Source: 43-108 sp001915545 (GTDB lineage: Bacteria > Bacteroidota > Bacteroidia > Bacteroidales > Bacteroidaceae). Taken from it: DNA of 50,193 nt. How positions within the stretch are numbered: position 1 is the stretch's first letter; the number at the start of each line of letters is the position of its first letter. Under the pieces are notes generated by a model. It saw nothing but the letters and a program-made list of their open reading frames with translations. It did no database searches and was not told the DNA's origin. The stretch is taken from the NCBI GenBank assembly GCA_902491215.1, contig CABUGV010000025.1, positions 1 to 50,193 of the forward strand, in the 5' to 3' direction. Below are positions 34,049 to 41,583 of the stretch, one piece after another. The translations under genes and the position numbers were made by a program.

Positions 34049-35089
34049 ATGAAAGATTTGAAAGAACTAGTTAGAAAGAATATTCTTGACCTCAAGCCGT
34101 ACAGTTCGGCAAGAGATGAATATAAAGGAGTCAAGACTTCGGTGTTTCTTGATGCCAATGAGAGTCCGTACAATAATCCGGTGAACCGTTATCCGGATCC
34201 GCTGCAGGAGGATCTTAAGGCTATGCTTGCGAATGTGAAAGGCGTGGAGAAAAATAAGATTTTCTTGGGCAACGGCAGTGATGAGGCGATAGACCTTGTT
34301 TACAGAATTTTCTGTAGGCCGGAAAAGGACAATGTGGTTGCACTTGAACCTACATACGGTATGTATGAGGTGTGTGCAGACATCAATGATGTGGAGTATC
34401 GCAAGGTTAGACTTGATGACGATTTTCAGTTTAAGGCTGAATGGTTGCTCGATGCCGTTGATGAGAACACCAAACTGATTTTTATTTGTTCTCCGAACAA
34501 TCCTACAGGTAATAATCTGTCGAGAGAGGAAATAGTGAAAGTGTTGGAGCTGTTCGACGGTATTGTTGTGATTGACGAGGCATACAGCGATTTTTCATGC
34601 GCACGTCCTTTCCGCCTGGATTTGGATAAATATAAGAATATGATTGTGCTTAACACTTTTTCAAAGGCTATGGGATGTGCTGCCATCAGATTGGGAATTG
34701 CTTATGCACAGCCGGAGATAATTGAGTTCTTCAATAAGGTTAAGTATCCATATAATGTAAATCAGCTCACTCAGGAAAAGGCGAAGGAGGTCTTGACAAA
34801 TCTGCCGTCTATTCAGATGCAGGTTAATATGATACTTGAAGAGAGACGTTTCCTTGTCGAGGCCTTTTCTGTATTGCCTCTTTGCCGTAAGGTTTATCCG
34901 ACAGATTCAAATTTCTTCCTGGCAAAGGTGGATGATGCCGACAAGATTTATCGTTATCTGGTAGATAATGGTATTATTGTAAGAAACAGAAGCAAGGTGG
35001 CACTGTGCGGCGATTGTTTGCGTGTGACAGTAGGAAACAAGTCTGAAAATACTCAGCTGCTTGCTGCACTGAGAAAATATAAAGGATGA
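34049..35089 (+). CDS. hisC: histidinol-phosphate aminotransferase
   Basis: A 346-residue class I/II PLP aminotransferase that converts imidazole acetol phosphate to histidinol phosphate. Motifs are FLDANESPYNNPVNRYPDP near the start, GNGSDEAIDLVYRIFC, FICSPNNPTGNNLS near 150, VVIDEAYSDFS, and the PLP lysine in NTFSKAMGCAAIRLG near residue 207. The ATG at 34049 (MKDLKELVRKNI) is the family-like start; frames opening at TTG 33998 or ATG 34004 would overlap hisD and add an uncharacteristic stretch. Confidence 0.96.
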   Translation: MKDLKELVRKNILDLKPYSSARDEYKGVKTSVFLDANESPYNNPVNRYPDPLQEDLKAMLANVKGVEKNKIFLGNGSDEAIDLVYRIFCRPEKDNVVALEPTYGMYEVCADINDVEYRKVRLDDDFQFKAEWLLDAVDENTKLIFICSPNNPTGNNLSREEIVKVLELFDGIVVIDEAYSDFSCARPFRLDLDKYKNMIVLNTFSKAMGCAAIRLGIAYAQPEIIEFFNKVKYPYNVNQLTQEKAKEVLTNLPSIQMQVNMILEERRFLVEAFSVLPLCRKVYPTDSNFFLAKVDDADKIYRYLVDNGIIVRNRSKVALCGDCLRVTVGNKSENTQLLAALRKYKG

Positions 35090-35127
35090 GTTTCTGATGT
35101 TTTCTGACCTTAAAACAAATATGATGT

Positions 35128-36234
35128 ATGAAACAGGCGCTGTTTATAGATAGAGACGGTACAATCCTTAAGGAACCTGAGGATGAGCAGATTGATTCGT
35201 ATGATAAGTTCGAGTTTCTGCCAGGCGTAATCAGAAATCTCAATTTCATAAGGACAAAGTTGGATTTTGAGTTTGTGATGGTCAGCAATCAGGACGGATT
35301 GGGTACGGATTCGTATCCTGAAGATACGTTTTGGCCAACACATAATCTTATGCTTGATGTCTTGAAAGGGGAGGGTGTAGAGTTTGATGATATTCTCATT
35401 GACAGGTCTTTTCCATCGGACAATCTGCCTACGCGCAAGCCAGGAACTGGTATGCTGGGAAGATATCTTTCCGGTGATTATGACATGAGCAAGTGTTTCG
35501 TTATCGGCGACAGAGCGACGGATGCGCAACTGGCAAAGAACATGGGATGCAGGGCTATTATAATTAATCCGCAATTGCGTGGGGACTTTGCTGGCGATAG
35601 TGATGTATATGTTGCCGACACGTGGGACAAGATTTGCGAAATAATTTTTGCTGGTGAGCGTACTGCTTCAGTCAGACGTACTACACACGAAACTGATGTT
35701 GATGTGTGGATGAATCTTGACGGTACAGGTGAATGCTGTGTGAGCACAGGCTTGGGTTTCTTCGATCACATGCTGGAGCAAATTGCCAAGCATGGAGGCA
35801 TTGATTTGAAGATTAACGTGAAAGGTGACTTGAACGTTGATGAGCATCACACTATCGAGGATACCGGACTTGCTCTGGGTGAATGTATCGCAAAGGCGCT
35901 CGGAGACAAGAGGGGCATCGAACGGTACGGATATTGTCTGCCGATGGATGATTGTCTGTGTCACGTTGTGCTCGATTTCGGAGGCAGACCATGGCTGGTA
36001 TGGAATGCTGAGTTCAAGCGTGAGAAGGTAGGCGATGTACCAACAGAGATGTTCATGCATTTCTTCAAGAGTTTCAGCGATGCTGCCAAGATGAACTTGA
36101 ATATATGGGCTGAAGGTGAGAACGAGCATCATAAGATTGAAGGAATCTTCAAGGCGCTTGCACGTTCGCTCAAGATGGCTATAAAGCGAGACATCTACAA
36201 GTTTCAGCTTCCTTCAAGCAAGGGTGTACTGTAG
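35128..36234 (+). CDS. hisB: bifunctional histidinol-phosphatase / imidazoleglycerol-phosphate dehydratase
   Basis: A 368-residue fusion of two histidine enzymes. The N-terminal HAD phosphatase (about 1-165) has the DxDGT nucleophile motif LFIDRDGTILKEP at residues 4-16, SNQDGLG, and GDRATDAQLAKNMGC. The C-terminal IGP dehydratase (about 175-368) has GLGFFDHMLEQIAKHGG, DEHHTIEDTGLALGE and NEHHKIEGIFKALARSL, with the manganese-binding His/Glu clusters. The enterobacteria-type fusion is also usual in Bacteroidetes. It ends the hisGDCB cluster; hisH, hisA, hisF and hisI/E are not in the window. Confidence 0.97.
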   Translation: MKQALFIDRDGTILKEPEDEQIDSYDKFEFLPGVIRNLNFIRTKLDFEFVMVSNQDGLGTDSYPEDTFWPTHNLMLDVLKGEGVEFDDILIDRSFPSDNLPTRKPGTGMLGRYLSGDYDMSKCFVIGDRATDAQLAKNMGCRAIIINPQLRGDFAGDSDVYVADTWDKICEIIFAGERTASVRRTTHETDVDVWMNLDGTGECCVSTGLGFFDHMLEQIAKHGGIDLKINVKGDLNVDEHHTIEDTGLALGECIAKALGDKRGIERYGYCLPMDDCLCHVVLDFGGRPWLVWNAEFKREKVGDVPTEMFMHFFKSFSDAAKMNLNIWAEGENEHHKIEGIFKALARSLKMAIKRDIYKFQLPSSKGVL

Positions 36235-36312
36235 ACATTCGGGACTTAGGCAATAATTAAGGTTATAACTATATGATAAATTTGCTATCTTTGGCGGAAA
36301 AATCAGAATCTT

Positions 36313-36918
36313 ATGAAACTTGTCTATTTTCACGGTTTCGGTTCTTCCGGGGCCAGCGGTACTGTGGACATTCTCCGCAAGTGTTTTCCTGAAGCTGAAG
36401 TTGTAGCACCAGATATTCCAGTCGATCCTGTTGAGGCTTTGCCTTACTTGAAGGAACTTTGTGAAAAAGAACAGCCGGACATCATCATAGGCACCAGTAT
36501 GGGAGGCATGTATGCACAGCAGATGCGTGGTTTTGTACGTATATGCGTGAATCCGGCATTCAACATGTCAACGATGAGTAAAGTGCTCAAGACTGGTGTT
36601 CACAAGTTTTACAACGGACGAAAGGACAATCAGAAGGAATTCAAGATTACAAAGGAGATAATTCAGCACCATAATCAGATGGAGCGTGCACAGTTTAAGG
36701 GAATAACGGATTTTGACCTGAAGAACTGCTACGGACTCTTTGGTATAGATGACCCTGTTGTTAATACTTATGACATGTTCCGCAAGCACTATCCGAATGC
36801 TATACGTTTTGAAGGCGGACACAGACTGAATGATAAAGTCATACACAAGGTGCTCATTCCGCTTATCAAAAAGATTATGGATGAGAAGAATGCTGAAAAT
36901 GCTTCTGATAACGCTTGA
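36313..36918 (+). CDS. YqiA/YcfP-like alpha/beta-hydrolase
   Basis: A 201-residue esterase-like protein. It opens LVYFHGFGSSGASGT (oxyanion hole HGF) and has the nucleophile elbow GTSMGGMYAQQM near residue 58. A likely acid Asp is in GLFGIDDPVV, and the catalytic His in RFEGGHRLNDKVI near 177. This matches UPF0227/YqiA carboxylesterases, whose physiological substrate is not known. It lies 78 nt after hisB and ends at a strong terminator; whether it belongs to the his transcript is open, as a weak promoter may exist before it. Confidence 0.85.
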   Translation: MKLVYFHGFGSSGASGTVDILRKCFPEAEVVAPDIPVDPVEALPYLKELCEKEQPDIIIGTSMGGMYAQQMRGFVRICVNPAFNMSTMSKVLKTGVHKFYNGRKDNQKEFKITKEIIQHHNQMERAQFKGITDFDLKNCYGLFGIDDPVVNTYDMFRKHYPNAIRFEGGHRLNDKVIHKVLIPLIKKIMDEKNAENASDNA

Positions 36919-36962
36919 CCTTATACTTATAATCTTAAAACACTGATTTATTCAGCGTAAAC

Positions 36963-37007
36963 AAAAATCCCTGGAAGCTTGTAGTCATTGCTTCCAGGGA
37001 TTTTTTG
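36963..37007. terminator. bidirectional terminator
   Basis: AATCCCTGGAAGC (36966-36978) pairs with GCTTCCAGGGATT (36990-37002). It has an A-run before and a T-run after, and separates the convergent yqiA-like and DUF4270 genes. It should work in both directions. Confidence 0.9.
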
Positions 37008-37080
37008 TTTTGTTATATCGTCGTTCGTATTCTTTCCGCAAGTCCGGTTATGCTTGTTTCTAGCTGATAACTAAATTTTT

Positions 37081-38439
37081 TCAGCGGTTGAACTTGCTGT
37101 ATATCACATCCATTTCAACTTTGTCTTTTCCTCCTACGAGTCTTGCACTTGACATGCTGAAATCGTGTGTCATTCTTATGAGTTTATTTGACGAATCATA
37201 CGTTGCGCTGACTGGTATAAGCAGAACCTTGTTCCAGTTTTCAGTGGCAGTACCGTTTTTCTTCTCATTCATACATTTGATCAGCAGACGTGATATGTTG
37301 CTGAATGTGTATGTATTGTAACTGCTGTTGAATGAAGTAACGTATGATGATTCGTTGTCGCTAACCTGATACTTCTCAAAGAATCCGTTCTCGTAGTCGT
37401 CAAGTCTTACCATCAGTAGTGTTTGAGGAATTCCGAGTTTGAATTCGCTGTTTACCGTACTGTTGTATCTGGTGAGCGTTATGCTTGCAGAATTGATGGT
37501 ATCGTTTGTGTGGATAGAGTCAATCGGAAGTGTCAGCATTGTGAATATTCCTGCAGGCGTCTTCAGATATGTAGCCTCTTTGTTTTCCATCAGTTCTTCA
37601 AGTCCGGAGTTCTCGAATCGGGTAGCCTGTATTACTTCTTCTGTAGATGCAAACTGACATGTTCCCAATGTGTCTTTCTTGTAGTTCTCATCATAGTAGT
37701 TGAAGTTGATGTTGAACTGCGACACATCTATGTAGGCTATAGCTCCGTCGCCGCTTTCAAGCTTGAAATAGAAACCTTTACTTCCTGGGAGACCGCTGTT
37801 TACCCATGCAGTGGTGTTCTCGAAATGAGATGGATTCTTAAGATAATCATCATAGATAGTCTGTCCTATGGATTTCGGCAAACTTATATTGATGCTGCGG
37901 TAATAATCTCCAGACCATCTGTCTTCATCTTCTATTGTACGGTCGGATAGTGTGAACCATTTCACTGCAAGCGGTTCTGCATTAAGATCACAATATTTGC
38001 TCGGATCTATGTTGGTGTAATAGTCCTGGTCGGCATCCATTACAACATTGAGCGGATAAACGCTTAACTTGAATGTGGCCAACGAGTCACCGATGTAGTC
38101 TTCAACAAAAAGTTTTAGATCGACGGAGGTTATTTCACCATTCACAACGCTGTCAGGAAATGAGAATGTTTCTGCACAGTAGAATTGTGCGAGAAAGTCT
38201 GACTTCACGACTGTTCCGGTTTCAGGATCTGTGAATTTTCCGAGATAAGATATACTTGAACGCGCAAGTACAGAATCTCCGGCAAGATACGATTCGGAAC
38301 TGAGCTTGTAGGTTTTGTATTCGTTTGTCACAAAATCGTGTGGAGGCATGATGTCTACACCCAATGTTGACGTGTTGTCGTCGCAGCTCAGCATTGCCAA
38401 GCCGGCAGAGATGACGTACAATATGTTTCTTATTTTCAT
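37081..38439 (-). CDS. DUF4270 lipoprotein
   Basis: A 452-residue lipoprotein. The N-terminus MKIRNILYVISAGLAMLSC ends with a lipobox Cys, followed by DDNTSTLGVDIMPPHD, the conserved opening of Bacteroidetes DUF4270 proteins. Further family features are SYLGKFTDPETGTVVKSDFLAQFY and a C-terminal region with ISRLLIKCMNEKKNGT and LLIPVSATYD. The role is unknown; the family is presumably an outer-membrane or surface lipoprotein. It is encoded 32 nt after the GT5 protein on the same strand, and this pair next to panC-panD is a frequent arrangement in Bacteroidales as far as I recall. Confidence 0.88.
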   Translation of the reverse strand: MKIRNILYVISAGLAMLSCDDNTSTLGVDIMPPHDFVTNEYKTYKLSSESYLAGDSVLARSSISYLGKFTDPETGTVVKSDFLAQFYCAETFSFPDSVVNGEITSVDLKLFVEDYIGDSLATFKLSVYPLNVVMDADQDYYTNIDPSKYCDLNAEPLAVKWFTLSDRTIEDEDRWSGDYYRSINISLPKSIGQTIYDDYLKNPSHFENTTAWVNSGLPGSKGFYFKLESGDGAIAYIDVSQFNINFNYYDENYKKDTLGTCQFASTEEVIQATRFENSGLEELMENKEATYLKTPAGIFTMLTLPIDSIHTNDTINSASITLTRYNSTVNSEFKLGIPQTLLMVRLDDYENGFFEKYQVSDNESSYVTSFNSSYNTYTFSNISRLLIKCMNEKKNGTATENWNKVLLIPVSATYDSSNKLIRMTHDFSMSSARLVGGKDKVEMDVIYSKFNR

Positions 38440-38471
38440 GACGGAATATATTATGGTATTCCTTAGCGGTT

Positions 38472-39284
38472 TTAATCCATTACAGTCTCGTAGAATGAAT
38501 TGTATGCATCGCGGTAAGTCTCTTCCGACTGATTTTCGAGGATAGGCAGATTGAGGCTCTTTGCGTATTCTGCAATTGCCGGATCTACACCTTCATCGCC
38601 AAGAATCAAACCGTCAGAATACTTGACTGCAATTTTAGACAATTCTGTATGTCCAAATTTGCCGTTGCACACATCTTCAAAGTCTTCCTTGCAGATATCC
38701 TTGAATGGGAGACAATCTGCAAAGTGTTCTCCAAGGTCATTCTGGAATTCCTTTGATGTAGCAGTGAACACAACTTTTGCATTTTGGAAAGACGGTTCAT
38801 CTTTGTAGGCTTTCTTTATGAAAATAGGAGCCAATGCAGTGATCCATCCATCACAATGAATAACGTCGGGTACCCATCTGAGTTTCTTTACTGTTTCAAG
38901 CACACCTCTGGCGTAAAATATTGCACGTTCACCGTTATCTTCATATTCATTTCCGTCAGGATCGCATGTCATGGTCCTTTTCTGGAAATAGTCATCGTTG
39001 TCGATGAAATAGATCTGCATTCTTGCAGCCTGTATAGAAGAAACTTTGATGATGAGCGGGTGGTCTGTCTCATCGATGATGAGGTTCATTCCAGACAGAC
39101 GTATAACTTCGTGCAGTTGGTTTCTGCGCTCGTTTATGATGCCCCATTTAGGAGTGAATGTTCTGATTTCGTGTCCTCTTTCCTGTATTGCCTGGGGGAG
39201 ATTTCTTCCTATCAGTGCTCTTTCAGATTCAGGTACAAATGGTGTAATCTCTTGTGTAATAAACAGTATCTTTTTTGCCTTCAT
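38472..39284 (-). CDS. GT5-domain-only glycogen/starch synthase-like protein
   Basis: A 270-residue protein corresponding only to the N-terminal GT5 domain of glycogen synthase (about 480 residues in the full enzyme). It begins MKAKKILFITQEITPFVPESE, has RGHEIRTFTPKWGIINERRNQLHEVIRLSG near 45, and DVIHCDGWITALAPIFIKKAY near 140. The KxGGL-type ADP-glucose motif is altered to PFVPESERALIGRNL, and the C-terminal GT1-like half is absent. The gene ends properly, so this is a stable short form and not a frameshift. Such short forms are common in Bacteroidetes; catalysis is doubtful. The start at 39284 is used because the preceding 10 codons are not family-like. Confidence 0.85.
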   Translation of the reverse strand: MKAKKILFITQEITPFVPESERALIGRNLPQAIQERGHEIRTFTPKWGIINERRNQLHEVIRLSGMNLIIDETDHPLIIKVSSIQAARMQIYFIDNDDYFQKRTMTCDPDGNEYEDNGERAIFYARGVLETVKKLRWVPDVIHCDGWITALAPIFIKKAYKDEPSFQNAKVVFTATSKEFQNDLGEHFADCLPFKDICKEDFEDVCNGKFGHTELSKIAVKYSDGLILGDEGVDPAIAEYAKSLNLPILENQSEETYRDAYNSFYETVMD

Positions 39285-39685
39285 TATTTTGTATATTGTG
39301 AATACATTATGCAAATGTACGCATAAATGGCGATTAATGCAACGTTTTTCATTTTATTAATAAATATGTGGGAGTCTGTCGACTAACCAGCAGGTGTATA
39401 TTTGCTGTCGTTTTGAGTTGAAAAAGCGTACGTATGATATCGTAGATGCGTGTATTTTTCGGCTTGCGTTTTTATCGTTTTATAGCTGTCGTGTTATGTC
39501 TCCTACAATCTGGATTTTTGTTTTTTAATATCTTGATTTGTCGATGAATATGCCGGCTTTCGGATAATTAGTGCAGTAAAAAGTGTCAAAAGGCAGTTTT
39601 TATATGATAGTGTTTCTGTTTTTGCAAAAATATAGCTTACTTTGCAGGCTGTTACGGAAACAAATGGTTTCATAAACAAATTAAA
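39285..39685. other. divergent intergenic region, GT5-like gene / panC
   Basis: A 401-base region holding promoters for both directions. Toward panC, TTACTTTG (39637-39644) is a possible -7 box 41 nt before the start, without a good -33. An ORF on the minus strand overlapping panC is not protein-like. No other structure was recognised. Confidence 0.4.
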
Positions 39686-40540
39686 ATGAAAGTTGTAAAT
39701 ACAGTTCAGGAACTTAAAGCCGAACTTGCGGCATTTAGGTCTGAAGGGAAAAAAATTGGTCTGGTGCCTACAATGGGGGCTCTTCATGCAGGTCATGCTT
39801 CACTTGTAGGACGCAGTGTTAAGGAAAACGATGTCACGGTAGTCAGCGTATTTGTCAATCCTACCCAGTTCAACGATAAAAAGGATTTGGAAACATATCC
39901 TAGAACGTTGGAGGCAGATTGTCGTCTGCTTGAATCTATGGGAGCCGATATAGTTTTTGCTCCATCGGCAGAAGAGGTTTATCCTGAACCTGATACGCGT
40001 ACATTCTCTTATCCTCCTACAGACACCGTTATGGAAGGAGCGTTCAGACCAGGACATTTCAATGGAGTTTGCCAGATTGTAAGCAAACTGTTCAGCTACG
40101 TAGAGCCAGATAAGGCTTATTTCGGAGAAAAGGATTTCCAGCAGATTGCTGTAGTCAAGGCCATGGTCAAGGATCTCAATATTCCTGTAGAAATATGCCC
40201 ATGTAAGATTGTCCGTGAGGACGACGGTTTGGCATTGAGCAGCCGCAACGCACTCTTGACCGCTGAAGAGAGAACTTTGGCTGTGAATATTTCAAAAACT
40301 CTTTTTGCCAGTGTTGATTATGCCAAGGAGCATACGCTCGAGGAAACAAAGAAATTTGTCATTGACACAATCAATGCTCACGAAGGGCTTGAAGTACAGT
40401 ATTACGAAATTGTTGACGGTGATTCGCTCCGCAGTCTTGCTTCTTGGGACGACAGCGATTATATCGTCGGCTGTATAACAGTCTTCTGCGGTGCACGTCC
40501 TGTGCGTCTTATAGATAATGTCAAGTACAAGGAAAAATAA
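39686..40540 (+). CDS. panC: pantothenate synthetase
   Basis: A 284-residue enzyme joining pantoate and beta-alanine with ATP. Motifs are LVPTMGALHAGHASLVGRSV near residue 27 (the HxGH-type nucleotide site), VSVFVNPTQFNDKKD near 55, FNGVCQIVSKLF near 128, AYFGEKDFQQIAVVKAMV near 145, and DGLALSSRN near 180. It forms an operon with panD 24 nt downstream, which supplies its beta-alanine substrate. Confidence 0.97.
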   Translation: MKVVNTVQELKAELAAFRSEGKKIGLVPTMGALHAGHASLVGRSVKENDVTVVSVFVNPTQFNDKKDLETYPRTLEADCRLLESMGADIVFAPSAEEVYPEPDTRTFSYPPTDTVMEGAFRPGHFNGVCQIVSKLFSYVEPDKAYFGEKDFQQIAVVKAMVKDLNIPVEICPCKIVREDDGLALSSRNALLTAEERTLAVNISKTLFASVDYAKEHTLEETKKFVIDTINAHEGLEVQYYEIVDGDSLRSLASWDDSDYIVGCITVFCGARPVRLIDNVKYKEK

Positions 40541-40564
40541 ACCATATTCAGATCTGTAAGCATT

Positions 40565-40918
40565 ATGATGATAGAAGTATTGAAATCGAAGCTCCATTGC
40601 GTCCGTGTGACCGAGGCTAACCTTAACTATATGGGCAGCATCACGATTGATGAGGATCTGATGGATGCAGCGAATCTTATAGCCGGCGAAAAAGTGCAGA
40701 TTGTCGACAATAACAACGGCGAAAGATTTGAGACTTATATTATAAAAGGACGCAGGGGAAGCGGTGAGATTTGTCTCAACGGAGCAGCTGCAAGAAAAGT
40801 TCAGGTAGGTGATATAGTAATTATCATTGCCTACGCTCTGATGGACTTTGAAGAGGCCAAGACTTTCAAGCCTACAGTTGTTTTCCCTGATTCAGAAACT
40901 AATTCCATCGTAAAATAG
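40565..40918 (+). CDS. panD: aspartate 1-decarboxylase
   Basis: A 117-residue pyruvoyl enzyme making beta-alanine from aspartate. It is translated as a proenzyme and cleaved at the Gly-Ser bond in YMGSITIDEDL (Ser at residue 25), where the Ser becomes the pyruvoyl group. LNGAAARKVQVGDIVIIIAYA is the conserved C-terminal segment. The second Met (40568) is an equally possible start. It works with panC to make pantothenate, the coenzyme A precursor, and ends before a terminator. Confidence 0.97.
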   Translation: MMIEVLKSKLHCVRVTEANLNYMGSITIDEDLMDAANLIAGEKVQIVDNNNGERFETYIIKGRRGSGEICLNGAAARKVQVGDIVIIIAYALMDFEEAKTFKPTVVFPDSETNSIVK

Positions 40919-41009
40919 AGCTTCTTGTTCTGAGCACATAGTGCGTGTAGAAGGCTCTATTGTACATCTCTTTGTATAGGTCGATAGTTTTATAGATGAT
41001 ATAATAGAA

Positions 41010-41053
41010 AAGGACCGCAATGCTTTATATGGCTTTGCGGTCCTTATTTTTTT
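41010..41053. terminator. terminator of panCD (and nrdDG in reverse)
   Basis: AAGGACCGCAA (41010-41020) and TTGCGGTCCTT (41035-41045) form an 11-bp stem followed by a T-run. It lies between the convergent panD and nrdG genes and probably serves both. Confidence 0.85.
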
Positions 41054-41080
41054 GTATGTTGTCTCTACTTCCTTTTGGGT

Positions 41081-41572
41081 TTATGCCTGTTTGTAGAGTT
41101 CCACATGTCCGTGGTCCATAGAAGCATGTACGTCAATGATGCGCTGGTTGCTGCTTCCGCGAAACATGAGGTCTGGGTCGTGCATTGATTCTATGTACGG
41201 CCCGTCCACCAGTACGTCAATCCATTTGAGCAGTTCTCGCTGTTCCGTATTCTGCATTATTCGTTCAAATGTATATCCCGTGTAGCACCAGATGTTCTTG
41301 TCCGTCTTCTGTTTCACCATTTGTGCCAATCGTGCAAAGCCTTTGGGCTGGAACATCGGATCGCCACCGCTGAACGTGACGTCTGCAAATTCATCTGCCT
41401 GTATGACGTCGAAAATTTCTTCTACAGGAGTGGGGCGTCCGGCCTCAATCTTCCACGATTGCGGATTGTGGCATCCCGGGCAGGCGTTCGGGCATCCGGC
41501 GCCATAGACCGCGGTGCGGAATCCTGGTCCGTCAACCGTCGTATCTTCCACTATTTTTATAAGCGAAATCAT
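41081..41572 (-). CDS. nrdG: anaerobic ribonucleotide reductase activating protein
   Basis: A 163-residue radical SAM activase. The CxxxCxxC cluster motif appears as GCPNACPGCHNPQSW near residue 26, with the preceding DTTVDGPGFRTAVYGAGC and the following DVTFSGGDPMFQPKGFARL. NrdG installs the glycyl radical on NrdD using SAM. The ATG at 41572 is chosen over the TTG overlapping the nrdD stop. It is translated just after nrdD as a pair, and transcription is set by the riboswitch upstream of nrdD. Confidence 0.95.
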   Translation of the reverse strand: MISLIKIVEDTTVDGPGFRTAVYGAGCPNACPGCHNPQSWKIEAGRPTPVEEIFDVIQADEFADVTFSGGDPMFQPKGFARLAQMVKQKTDKNIWCYTGYTFERIMQNTEQRELLKWIDVLVDGPYIESMHDPDLMFRGSSNQRIIDVHASMDHGHVELYKQA

Positions 41573-41583
41573 AGTTCCACAGT

